Below, in pieces: positions 54,049 through 62,866 of a DNA stretch of 64,000 nt (its first letter is position 1; every line of letters starts with the position of its first letter). The notes beneath the pieces were generated by a model. The model had not been told where the DNA came from and searched no databases. It worked only from the letters and a program-made list of their open reading frames with translations. The stretch spans positions 1,054,001 through 1,118,000 of the forward strand of contig NZ_CP034248.1 of the NCBI RefSeq assembly GCF_003931855.1, given 5' to 3'. The position numbers were made by a program, and so were the translations under genes. Source of the DNA: Paenibacillus lentus. GTDB taxonomy: Bacteria; Bacillota; Bacilli; Paenibacillales; Paenibacillaceae.

Positions 54049-56172
54049 ATGTCATGGAAACAAAATGTGGGTAAAAGTACTATTCGTATGGCGGCTGCAG
54101 TACTATTATTTTCCCAACTATTGGGGGCAACGGGTTCAGTCTCTGCTGCAAGCAAAGATGTAGAAGTACACTTGATCGGAATCAATGACCTGCACGGTCA
54201 GTTAGATACCACGTCAATAGTTAATGAAAAAAAAGTAGGAACTGCGCCAATTCTTGCAACTTACCTAAAAGAGGCGCGAGCCGAATATGAACACTCCCTA
54301 CTCTTCCATAATGGGGACGCTGTTGGCGCATCTGCTCCAATCTCATCTCTAGATCGTGATGAGCCTACGATGGAGTGGATGAATATGATGGGCTTTGATG
54401 TGGCTTCTTTAGGCAATCATGAATTCGACCAAGGTATCGCTGCATTAAAAGCACAAATCTTTGGCGGCCTTGATCCAAAAGAAGGCAAGGTAACTCATGC
54501 TGGTGCAAAATTTGATTATGTCAATGCCAACGTCATTGAAATCTCCACGGGCAGGACATTGCTTAAGCCCTACGTGATTAAAGAAGTGGGTGGCGTCAAA
54601 ATTGGATTTATCGGATTAGTAACGAAAGCTACACCATCTAAAGTATCTCCATCTGCTACAGCTGGCGTGCGCTTCTTAAGCTCGGAAGAAGAAGTTGAAG
54701 CTGTTAATAAATATGCAAAAGAATTACAAGCTCAAGGTGTAGAAACAATTATCATCTTGGCACATGATCCAGCAACAACGAAAGATGGCGTAACGACTGG
54801 AGAAGCAGCTGACTTAGCAAAGGCTTTGCCGGCAGATTCCCCTGTTGATGTTATCGTTGCCGGTGACAATCATGGTTATGCGAACGGTGAAGTGAATGGA
54901 ATATTGATTGTTCAGGCTTATTCTTATGGTACGGCATTTGAGGATATTAAGCTGATGATTGACCCTGCTACGGGGGATGTAACCGAGAAATCAGCCACAG
55001 TTATAACGACTTTTCAAGAGGGTGTAAAAGAAGACCCTGAATCTTTAGCTATTATTAAAAAATCATTAGACAAGCATCCTGAGCTAACTAAGCCGGTAGG
55101 TACAACAGATGGTTCTGTGACTCGTACAGATGCTTATAATAATGAAGCTCCTCTAGGTAACCTCATTGCAGATGCCATGCGCCAGGCAGACTTTGGTGAT
55201 CACGGAAGCGCTGCTGACTTTGCATTTATGAATCCAGGTGGTATTCGTGCGGATCTGCCACAAGGCGATGTAACCTTTGCGGATCTTGCTAAAATCCAGC
55301 CTTTTGGTAATACCTTAGTGAAATTAGAGCTGACTGGTGAGCAAATTCAAACTTTGCTGGAGCAACAATGGGGAACAAATGCAGACGGTACACCGAACAC
55401 AAAAACATTACAAATCTCTGGTTTAAAATATACTGCTGATTTTAATAAGCCAGTTGCAGAACGTGTTACTAGTCTTAGCTTTGAAGATGGCACACCTATT
55501 GATCCTGCAAAAACATATACGGCTGTAGTTAACAATTTTATGGCAGCAGGTGGAGATAATTATAAAGTGCTAGTGGAGGCTAAATCATCTTTGGCAGGCC
55601 CTATCGATTTGGATGTATTCTACCAGTACATTGTAGATACGTATAAAGGCGGCAGTATTGAGGCTAACATCGAAGGACGTATCACGAACCTAGCTGCATC
55701 TACAGAGCGAACAGATGCCCCGGTAACAACAGAATTCATTTCTCGTGCTGAGTTTGTGAGTGCACTGGTAGACATGTTGAAGCTAAACGAAGTAGCTACA
55801 GCACCTACATTCAAGGATGTTGCTGCTGACGCTACCTATGCTGATGCAATCGCTGAAGCTACTCATGCTGGATTCATTCGAGGCTACGGTGGTAACTTCA
55901 ATCCCGATCATGCTATCACTCGTGAAGAAGCAGCTACGATCCTAGCTAAATTGTTGAACAATCAAGCTTCTGATAAAAATGCGGCTACGATCCTTGCAGA
56001 CTTCGAAGATGGCAAAACCGTTTCGAAATATGCCGTTGAATCCATGGCAATACTGGTTAACAAAGGGATTTTTGGTACAGCAGATAGCAAGTTGCTTCAA
56101 CCGAAACAGGGACTTTCTTCTAACGAAGCAATAGCTTTAATCGAAAAAGCGGTTGCAGCAAAAGCTTCGTAA
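54049..56172 (+). CDS. SLH-anchored 5'-nucleotidase / UDP-sugar hydrolase
   Basis: 707 residues. Signal peptide (cleavage near VSAAS), metallophosphatase domain (GINDLHGQLD, FHNGDAVGAS, SLGNHEFDQG, AHDP, GDNHGY), 5'-nucleotidase C-terminal substrate domain (about 345-545; NPGGIRADLP, PFGNTLVKLELTG), then two SLH-type repeats (about 565-705; FKDVAADATYADAI, RGYGGNFNPDHAITREEAA) that hold it in the S-layer. Releases nucleosides from nucleotides outside the cell, so it could feed the nucleoside operon to its left. Start after GGAGAGGGGTTG. Confidence 0.93.
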   Translation: MSWKQNVGKSTIRMAAAVLLFSQLLGATGSVSAASKDVEVHLIGINDLHGQLDTTSIVNEKKVGTAPILATYLKEARAEYEHSLLFHNGDAVGASAPISSLDRDEPTMEWMNMMGFDVASLGNHEFDQGIAALKAQIFGGLDPKEGKVTHAGAKFDYVNANVIEISTGRTLLKPYVIKEVGGVKIGFIGLVTKATPSKVSPSATAGVRFLSSEEEVEAVNKYAKELQAQGVETIIILAHDPATTKDGVTTGEAADLAKALPADSPVDVIVAGDNHGYANGEVNGILIVQAYSYGTAFEDIKLMIDPATGDVTEKSATVITTFQEGVKEDPESLAIIKKSLDKHPELTKPVGTTDGSVTRTDAYNNEAPLGNLIADAMRQADFGDHGSAADFAFMNPGGIRADLPQGDVTFADLAKIQPFGNTLVKLELTGEQIQTLLEQQWGTNADGTPNTKTLQISGLKYTADFNKPVAERVTSLSFEDGTPIDPAKTYTAVVNNFMAAGGDNYKVLVEAKSSLAGPIDLDVFYQYIVDTYKGGSIEANIEGRITNLAASTERTDAPVTTEFISRAEFVSALVDMLKLNEVATAPTFKDVAADATYADAIAEATHAGFIRGYGGNFNPDHAITREEAATILAKLLNNQASDKNAATILADFEDGKTVSKYAVESMAILVNKGIFGTADSKLLQPKQGLSSNEAIALIEKAVAAKAS

Positions 56173-56207
56173 TTTAGCATTTGTTCAAACCTTATCCTAA
56201 GAATAGG

Positions 56208-56372
56208 AAAACACATCCTTTTTTGGTGAATTAGCTTTCTTCTATATGATAAGCCTTAGCTACTCCCACAACTAGTCTCTTAACTAGTCCCACGATAAGT
56301 TCCGCAATTAGTCTCTCAACTTATGAAAAGGTTATCTAGGAGAATGCTATATCTCAATTTAGGATGTGTTTT
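56208..56372 (+). repeat. 165-bp element with 12-bp terminal inverted repeats
   Basis: AAAACACATCCT (56208-56219) and AGGATGTGTTTT (56361-56372) are exact inverted repeats. Inside, AACTAGT occurs twice and TAAGTT/AACTTA form another inverted repeat. May be a MITE-like element or a large hairpin. It occupies the first part of a 715-base gap. Confidence 0.5.
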
Positions 56373-56407
56373 TTACGCTAACAATGCTCGAGCTTACATA
56401 CATACTC

Positions 56408-56432
56408 CAGTTCAGTTCAGCTCAGCTCAGCT
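56408..56432 (+). repeat. Five tandem CAGYT pentamers
   Basis: CAGTT twice, then CAGCT three times, without interruption. A short microsatellite in the non-coding gap. Confidence 0.85.
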
Positions 56433-56433
56433 C

Positions 56434-56620
56434 TAATGGTTGCTATTACCGTTAATCTGCTGATTTTTCACTTTTTGAGAATCTAACGGTTGTATATGCT
56501 GCTAATCGAACATTTTTAATAGTATGAGATGAATTAGGCACGAATAACGTGGATTATGATCGTTAGAACACCGAGCGCTCATTTTTGGCGGATTAACAGC
56601 TGTGGCGATCGTTAGAAATT
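56434..56620. other. Degenerate repeat-rich intergenic DNA
   Basis: Short phrases recur in both orientations: TAACGGTTG / ACCGTTAATC, CTGCTGATTTTT / GCTGCTAATCGA, CATTTTT, and GATCGTTAG twice. It looks like decayed copies of an intergenic repeat. No open frame is convincing here. Confidence 0.4.
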
Positions 56621-56718
56621 TGGAAAGGCATAAAGGCTTTCAACGGTAGGTTACTGAAGGTTGCTGATGTATTTGGGAAATTGTTGCCTTAAGAATGGAC
56701 AAATGTGACTCTGATTTT

Positions 56719-56753
56719 AGCCTCCCGATGTTGGATCGAGGGGCTTTTTTTTA
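56719..56753 (+). terminator. Terminator-like hairpin before the AAA+ operon
   Basis: AGCCTCCCGAT can pair with ATCGAGGGGCT (one mismatch, one G-U) around a short loop, followed by TTTTTTT. Confidence 0.7.
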
Positions 56754-56887
56754 TACTCGCGAATTATCTTAATATTTTGATCCGAGGCGAATACACATTC
56801 CAGGATTTAGGAGCAAATATAGTAGAGACATAGTATAATATAGGAAAATAGGATGAATAGTAGGCCCCAGGAGGGATAACGGGAAGT

Positions 56888-59800
56888 ATGAGAATCAACC
56901 GAAAAGGTATGGTGAAAACACTCCAAGGTGTGGTTAAAGTACTTAAATTTATTTTTCCTGAGTATCAGCTTGTTGAGTTAGTTCGGGAAAAAGGATTTAT
57001 CGCACCAAAAGAAGAACCAGCTCTAAAGAGGCAGGAACAGCAACCGAAGCAACAATATAATACAGGATCGCGAGCCAGAAGTGCAGATCCGAGCAACTCC
57101 GCGCAGACTTTTATGGACCAGAGCACTTTTTCGTCGACTTTCCGTCCTGGTCAATCTCAGGTTTATACGTCGCAGGGGGTGGGCCAAAGTGATGCGCAGA
57201 GCGTCTTTTCACCCAATCAATTGGATCGACTATTCCGAGAAGTGGAGAAGAACCTTAATAGTCAAGTAATTGGACAGCCGTTCTTCATCAAAGATTTGGT
57301 TGCGGGTTATAAACAGGGATATATGAATGGACGTCAGATTAATAAGCCAAGAAATGTGATTTTGCTGGCTGGAGCTCCCGGAACGGGTAAGAAAACAGCC
57401 TTGGAATGCCTAGTTCGAGAGATGCATGCATATCGGCTAACCTCTAGGCCCCATTTTTCAGAAATTGATTTGCAGCGATATGAGGCCGATGAAATATCCG
57501 GTAATTTTATTATTGATATGGTGGAGGCATTCCAATACTCTGAGGGGACGGTTTTATTTAAGGGGCTAAAAGGGGCTGAGCAGGCTATTATCAGCTTGGT
57601 CGCCAAGCTTGCCGAGGAAGGCAGCTTCCGAACCAAAGAAGGGTTGCGTATAATCGCCGACGATTTTTTCATCATTTTCTATATCGATGAACATGCAGAG
57701 AGAGGAAGTGAATTTGGCCAGGTTCCGTCAGGACTGGCAAATCATCTCCCGATCTCTATCTTGCAAAGCGTCCTTACGGCGGCTATCTCTTCACCGTTAG
57801 AGTGGGGGACGATGCGACAAATTGCAGAGGCCTTACTTGTGAAAGCAGTAGACGATCTGTCAAGGGATATGCAGATAACTATCGTTGTTCATCCTTCCAC
57901 GTATGAGGCGTTAGCTGATATCGCCGCAACAAATCAAACATTTGGCGAGGCAGTGCAGCACTGGATCGATAAGGAGCTTACTGTCGTATTGTCCGGCCTA
58001 CGGGCCCGTAATAAGATTCGTAGCAATGAGCGCGTGCGTATTCGTTTCAAGAACGATTCTTTTTTTGTGGAGTCGAACTCTCTTGAAATTCCGATCAAAG
58101 CACTATCGTTCGTTGGTCAGGAGTCAATTGACGATGTCCTGGAAGAGTTAAATGCGTTAACGGGCCTAGAACCTGTGAAAAAGTTTGTCTATGAGCTCAT
58201 GGAAATGGTTCAGGTGAATAAGCTGAGGGCTAGGGCAGGCGAAGGCTCTGTGCCGATGTCGCTTCATATGGTGTTTACCGGGAACCCCGGAACGGGCAAG
58301 ACGACGGTCGCCCGCTTAATCGGCCGCATTCTGAAGGCGCTAGGATTGCTGCCACAAGGTCAGTTAATCGAAGTGGCGAGGCAGGACCTTGTGGGACAAT
58401 ATGTGGGCTCTACCGCCCCAAAAACGATGGCAAAAGTCAATGAGGCCTTGGGAGGCGTATTGTTTATCGACGAAGCCTATACACTCGCTCGTCATGATAA
58501 CGACACGTACGGCACTGAAGCAATCGACACAATCGTTAAGGCGATGGAGGATCATCGAGATGATTTGGTTGTTGTGCTGGCAGGGTATACCCAGGAGATG
58601 GAGACCTTTTTGCGATCGAATCCAGGTTTGCGTTCAAGATTTCCGTTCATCGTGGAGTTCCCGGACTACAAGGCGGAAGATATGCTGGAAATTATGATTC
58701 AAATCGTGGACAAGAATGGTTTCCGCATAGATTCGGATGCGTATGAGGGTTTGATCGAGCTGTTCGATCAACGGCAAATCCCTGGCCGCAATGACAGCGG
58801 TAACGGCCGACTTGTTCGCAATCTGTTCGAGGAGGCTGTCCGCAAACAAGCTGCTCGGCTTAGAGGGCTAATGTCAGACGCAATTGCAGATACAGATTTG
58901 CAATTATTGATAGGTGCAGATTTCGGAATCGGTGAGAAAGAAGCATTTAACATCGAGAATCAACTGGCTGGGATTGTCGGGTTGGAGAAGGTCAAACTAT
59001 TCGTCCGAACGTTGGAGAAACAGCTTATTGTTGATCGAAGGCGGAAGGAAGCCGGGATTCATGTCGATACTGGGCAGACTCTCAATATGATTTTTTCGGG
59101 TAATCCCGGTACGGGTAAGACGACGATGGCGCGGCTGGTGGCAGAGATGCTCCGATCCATGGGTTATTTGAAAAAAGGACATCTGGTAGAAGTCGGGCGA
59201 TCCGATTTGGTAGCGGAGTACGCCGGCCAGACAGCCAACAAGACCAAGCTGGTTGTCGAATCTGCTCTTGGCGGCGTGCTCTTTATCGATGAAGCCTATT
59301 CGCTTGCGCAGGATGGTGCGCAGGGCGGGGGCTTCGGGAAGGAAGCCATCGATTCGTTGGTTCGTCTTATCGAGATTCATAAAGACAATTTGGTTGTCAT
59401 TTTGGCGGGATATACAGAAGATATGCAGCGGTTTGTTCAGGTCAATCCGGGGCTGTCCTCACGCTTCCCGCTACAGATCGAATTCCCTGACTACACGGCT
59501 GAGGAAATGCAGCAAATTGCCTTGATCATGGCGAAGGCACGAGGGTTTACCTTGGCTTCGGATGTGCCAGGCTTGCTCGAATCCTATTTTAATGAGAAAC
59601 AAATTCCGGGTAGAAAGGACGGAGGCAATGGCCGACTCGTCCGCAATACGCTGGAAGGGGCGATACGCAAGCAAGCGGAGCGATTGGCCGATCACCCTGA
59701 TATTGCGGCCGATCAGTTAAATGAGCTGAATCTGGAGGATTTTGGGCTGTCGACATATGTAGATCTTGCGGCGAAGCGGGCGAATGCGCTTGGAGCGCTT

Positions 59801-60583
59801 GATGCCATTGTCGGTCTGGCCTCTGTTAAGGAATTTGTGAGAAGCCTATCGGCACAAATTGAGGTGGCTAAGCGCCGTCAGGAGATGGGACTGCCCAAGG
59901 CTTCCGCTCAAGCCCTCCATATGGTGTTTAAAGGAAACCCGGGTACCGGAAAAACAACGATTGCCCGTATTTTGGCCCAACGATTTAAAGAACTAGGCGT
60001 GGTCAAGGCCGATACGCTGGTAGAAACTGATCGGTCCGGCCTGGTTGCCGGTTATGTAGGGCAAACTGCGCTCAAGACGAAAGAGGTTATCGAACGCGCT
60101 CTTGGCGGGATCTTGTTTGTGGATGAGGCTTATGCCTTGGCGGAAGGGGATCAATTCGGGCAGGAAGCGATCGATACGCTTGTCAAAGCGATGGATGATT
60201 ACCGGGACAGGCTCATCGTTATATTGGCCGGCTACGACGAAGATATGGAGCGCTTCTTGAACCGTAATGCGGGACTCCGCTCGAGATTTCCCAATATCAT
60301 TACATTCCCCGATTATACAGCCGAGGAAATGCTGCAAATCGCGCATTTGCAAGTGAAATCGCAAGGATATGTGATCGGCCGGGAGGCTGAAGGCACGCTG
60401 CTCTCCATTTTAGAGACCTATGAAGGAGATATGACCGCGGGCAATGGACGGCTCGTGCGAAATTTGGTCGAGAAAGCGATTCGAGCCCATGCCTTACGTA
60501 TGAGCAAGGAAGCTAATGCTACAGTCGAGGAATTATCTACTTTGACACCTGGAGATTTCCAAGAACAGATGGGGGTGATGTGA
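56888..60583 (+). CDS. Four-module AAA+ ATPase: Clp-like plus three CbbX/SpoVK-like
   Basis: 1231 residues, no signal peptide. After an N-terminal linker (about 1-110) comes a ClpB/ClpC D2-like module with Walker A GAPGTGKKTA (Lys168); at the Walker B position it reads TVLFKGLKGAE instead of LFDEIEKAH, so it lacks the acidic pair and is probably not an active ATPase. Three CbbX-like modules follow with Walker A Lys at 471, 744 and 1022 (spacing 273 and 278) and Walker B FIDEAYTLA, FIDEAYSLA, FVDEAYALA. CbbX, SpoVK and EccA are relatives with fewer modules. Start after AGGAGGGATAACGGGAAGT. Stop overlaps the next start by one base. Confidence 0.93.
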   Translation: MRINRKGMVKTLQGVVKVLKFIFPEYQLVELVREKGFIAPKEEPALKRQEQQPKQQYNTGSRARSADPSNSAQTFMDQSTFSSTFRPGQSQVYTSQGVGQSDAQSVFSPNQLDRLFREVEKNLNSQVIGQPFFIKDLVAGYKQGYMNGRQINKPRNVILLAGAPGTGKKTALECLVREMHAYRLTSRPHFSEIDLQRYEADEISGNFIIDMVEAFQYSEGTVLFKGLKGAEQAIISLVAKLAEEGSFRTKEGLRIIADDFFIIFYIDEHAERGSEFGQVPSGLANHLPISILQSVLTAAISSPLEWGTMRQIAEALLVKAVDDLSRDMQITIVVHPSTYEALADIAATNQTFGEAVQHWIDKELTVVLSGLRARNKIRSNERVRIRFKNDSFFVESNSLEIPIKALSFVGQESIDDVLEELNALTGLEPVKKFVYELMEMVQVNKLRARAGEGSVPMSLHMVFTGNPGTGKTTVARLIGRILKALGLLPQGQLIEVARQDLVGQYVGSTAPKTMAKVNEALGGVLFIDEAYTLARHDNDTYGTEAIDTIVKAMEDHRDDLVVVLAGYTQEMETFLRSNPGLRSRFPFIVEFPDYKAEDMLEIMIQIVDKNGFRIDSDAYEGLIELFDQRQIPGRNDSGNGRLVRNLFEEAVRKQAARLRGLMSDAIADTDLQLLIGADFGIGEKEAFNIENQLAGIVGLEKVKLFVRTLEKQLIVDRRRKEAGIHVDTGQTLNMIFSGNPGTGKTTMARLVAEMLRSMGYLKKGHLVEVGRSDLVAEYAGQTANKTKLVVESALGGVLFIDEAYSLAQDGAQGGGFGKEAIDSLVRLIEIHKDNLVVILAGYTEDMQRFVQVNPGLSSRFPLQIEFPDYTAEEMQQIALIMAKARGFTLASDVPGLLESYFNEKQIPGRKDGGNGRLVRNTLEGAIRKQAERLADHPDIAADQLNELNLEDFGLSTYVDLAAKRANALGALDAIVGLASVKEFVRSLSAQIEVAKRRQEMGLPKASAQALHMVFKGNPGTGKTTIARILAQRFKELGVVKADTLVETDRSGLVAGYVGQTALKTKEVIERALGGILFVDEAYALAEGDQFGQEAIDTLVKAMDDYRDRLIVILAGYDEDMERFLNRNAGLRSRFPNIITFPDYTAEEMLQIAHLQVKSQGYVIGREAEGTLLSILETYEGDMTAGNGRLVRNLVEKAIRAHALRMSKEANATVEELSTLTPGDFQEQMGVM

Positions 60584-61038
60584 TGAAAGTCCTGAAGTCG
60601 TTGCTAAAATGGTTGCTCGCGATTATTTTTTATCATCCATTAATGATTTTGGTCACTATCACAATGCTCTTCATGCCTTACATACTATACATTGATATAA
60701 AGAATATTCTGATTAACGAAATTCCGGTAGAAAATGGGAGCATGATGTTGGTAAGCTTTTTCGGATTTTTTATTTATTTGGCTACGAGGAGCCGATTTTT
60801 GGGCATACCCTATCGTAAAATTACGATATTGCTTCCTTTATTGCACATGCTCATCTATACTAGTTTCGCTCTATCGGTAGGAATAACGATTCTAAACAAA
60901 TGGGCTGACGAAGGACTTTATTCCAAGGGATGGGCCATAACGTTTATGCTGCTTGCGATTGTGGCTATTCGATTGTGCATGTCGCTGCTGTACTGGAAGT
61001 ACCCAATCGTTCGGCGAACAAATCAGGATATGAAATAG
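60583..61038 (+). CDS. Multi-pass membrane protein, partner of the AAA+ ATPase
   Basis: 151 residues from ATG 60583, which shares a base with the ATPase stop; GGGGGTGATG is the ribosome site. Four hydrophobic segments (about 7-35, 48-67, 80-107, 113-135) with basic ends. No family recognised. Tight coupling with the ATPase suggests a membrane docking or channel subunit. Confidence 0.85.
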   Translation: MKVLKSLLKWLLAIIFYHPLMILVTITMLFMPYILYIDIKNILINEIPVENGSMMLVSFFGFFIYLATRSRFLGIPYRKITILLPLLHMLIYTSFALSVGITILNKWADEGLYSKGWAITFMLLAIVAIRLCMSLLYWKYPIVRRTNQDMK

Positions 61039-61051
61039 AGGGGGAAGGAAC

Positions 61052-61684
61052 TTGGCGAATTACCGGCAAAACAAGGAAAGATCGAAATCACACGCTACAA
61101 ATCAATATGAGCCTCGACAAACGGATAATGAAGATGTTTCATCAGAGTATACAGAGTCACCCGGCAACGACAAGTCTTCTTCTAGGCCAAAAATAAAGAA
61201 TAAGCATCGATTTTGGATCGGGATTACGGTGCTGATCACGCTCGGGATGGGTATATACTTTCAGGGTTCATCTATCCACAGTATAAGAGACGTTCAGTCG
61301 GATGGGATCGGTAAGGGGATGAAGGCTGGTGTCCAGCTAGCTGCGGTAGATGATTCGGCGGGGCTCGAAGCTAGGGATTTCGAGATTGAGATGAAGAAAA
61401 ATACGACGACAAGCCGTATGCTAATTTGGGATTTCGCTGCCGAAGATGGCGATGTCGTTACGGTGAAGGTGGACGGAAATATTCTGCAAACGAATATAAA
61501 TATTATGCATAGCCCGGTGGCAATTGATATTCCAATTCCAAGTGTGGTCGAAATTATAGGTGTCAAGGATGGTGGAGGCGGGATTACATATGGGGTTAAG
61601 TTCCCCGGGGCCGTTCATAATAGTGCTTATTTCAATGCGGCACCAGTTGGCTCCTCTAACGTCTACACGATAACCGTACAGTAA
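61052..61684 (+). CDS. Single-pass protein with C-terminal beta domain
   Basis: 210 residues, TTG start with GAGGGGGAAGGAAC eight bases upstream. Charged polar N-terminus (about 50 residues), one membrane helix (about 51-69; FWIGITVLITLGMGIYF), then an extracellular domain, about 115-210, of repeated beta strands (RMLIWDFAAEDGDVVTVKVD, GVKDGGGGITYGVKFPG, SSNVYTITVQ). That domain resembles beta-sandwich modules of surface proteins that read DGD-x-V, but no named family is claimed. Last gene of the three-gene unit. Confidence 0.82.
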   Translation: MANYRQNKERSKSHATNQYEPRQTDNEDVSSEYTESPGNDKSSSRPKIKNKHRFWIGITVLITLGMGIYFQGSSIHSIRDVQSDGIGKGMKAGVQLAAVDDSAGLEARDFEIEMKKNTTTSRMLIWDFAAEDGDVVTVKVDGNILQTNINIMHSPVAIDIPIPSVVEIIGVKDGGGGITYGVKFPGAVHNSAYFNAAPVGSSNVYTITVQ

Positions 61685-61727
61685 GATAACGGACTTGCTC
61701 GGCAAGTGAGCAGTTATGCTGAACTAA

Positions 61728-61765
61728 AACCATTGCTGTCTTTCACATCACCAGTGGTTGCTTTT
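61728..61765 (+). terminator. Terminator after the AAA+ operon
   Basis: AACCATTG (61728-61735) with CAGTGGTT (61752-61759), one G-U pair, then GCTTTTTC. Confidence 0.6.
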
Positions 61766-61815
61766 TCTCAGCATATCATTTTTCGGCGACAGCGCTACTG
61801 TCTATCTGGCATATT

Positions 61816-61858
61816 AAAAGAACTTCCATTTCTCATTTGAGATATAGGAAGTTCTTTT
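61816..61858. terminator. Bidirectional terminator between convergent genes
   Basis: AAAAGAACTTCC pairs perfectly over 12 bp with GGAAGTTCTTTT. It serves the minus-strand gene that ends at 61874 and also backs up the plus-strand operon. Confidence 0.9.
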
Positions 61859-61873
61859 ACCCTAATTATTTTA

Positions 61874-62722
61874 CTATTTTCGGATTTCTAACGATCTCGT
61901 GAAAATTTCCAAATTCTCTGTTATCAACGGGGTATTTTTAAATCCGGTATAGGCTATTATGTCGTTAATATCCCCGACAAACTCAGTCAAGCTGGCAGTA
62001 GAGGCATTCCCAAATCGGTTCTCTCCGATGATGTCCCAGACCTGTTCGGCTGCTTCCTCTTTGTATTCCTGCACCCAGTCATTACGAGTGGATGCGTTAG
62101 TAGCGAATGTGCTCAAAATGCTGCCCCAGTCTTTCCCGTTCACAATAGCCTCTTGTAGCTTGCTCAGCGTTTCCGGCTCGAATCTCTGCATCATCTCGGT
62201 CAAATTGATATAATCCTCCGGCGCCCCAATCGGCCTTTGCGGCGGGGTTATGTAACGGATCTCATTCGTGTCAGGATCTATGGTTCTGGTTTGGGAGATG
62301 GCTCCGATTTGACGGATCGTATTCATAAATTCAGCCGCATCGTCATCATTCATGTAGTTGTCCGCGATATACTTAGCTTGAGTGAGTCCCAATTCTAGTA
62401 ACACTGCTCTTTCCTCTTCCCCAGTGATGTCTGTTATAAAATTAGACTGAATGATGCCATAAACCGCTTCCTCCACCTCAGAGGGTTGATCTTTAAGAAG
62501 GCGATTCAGCGAATCATTGATTTGAACGGTGCCAAAGTATTTAGCCGAATGATGCACAACATCGGATGCTGCCAGTTGTCTGGCAGCCGGGCTGATTTCC
62601 AATGAATCGGTGTCATGCGACAATTCGGGTATCGTGCCTGTGATTAAGGCAGGTTTATCTGCTTGTTTTTTCGAAATTGTGTATAAATTTATGTCTTGTT
62701 GGGTCGAGCCGTAAATTTTCAT
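61874..62722 (-). CDS. Hypothetical protein, 282 residues
   Basis: Start chosen at ATG 62722 (MKIYGSTQ), with GGAAAGG about 12 bases upstream; ATG 62743 has no ribosome site. No signal or membrane helix. Short motif LEISPAARQL, similar in style to flagellar/anti-sigma peptides, and helical acidic remainder (EEAVYGIIQSNF, DNYMNDDDAAEFMNTI). No family recognised. Confidence 0.8.
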   Translation of the reverse strand: MKIYGSTQQDINLYTISKKQADKPALITGTIPELSHDTDSLEISPAARQLAASDVVHHSAKYFGTVQINDSLNRLLKDQPSEVEEAVYGIIQSNFITDITGEEERAVLLELGLTQAKYIADNYMNDDDAAEFMNTIRQIGAISQTRTIDPDTNEIRYITPPQRPIGAPEDYINLTEMMQRFEPETLSKLQEAIVNGKDWGSILSTFATNASTRNDWVQEYKEEAAEQVWDIIGENRFGNASTASLTEFVGDINDIIAYTGFKNTPLITENLEIFTRSLEIRK

Positions 62723-62819
62723 AATTAACCAAACCTTTCCCATATAATCAATTTAAAAATTACCTTTCATCCATATTATCGGCATATCATCCATATTTTT
62801 AATATTAATGACAAAAAAA

Positions 62820-62850
62820 GCAATGGGCGGTTTATTCCGCTACCCATTGC
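62820..62850 (-). terminator. Terminator of the surface-protein gene
   Basis: GCAATGGG pairs with CCCATTGC, loop of 15 bases with GCGG/CCGC adding to it; on the minus strand it runs into a T-rich tract (GCTTTTTTTGT). Confidence 0.85.
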
Positions 62851-62866
62851 TCTTTCGTCGATCTTA

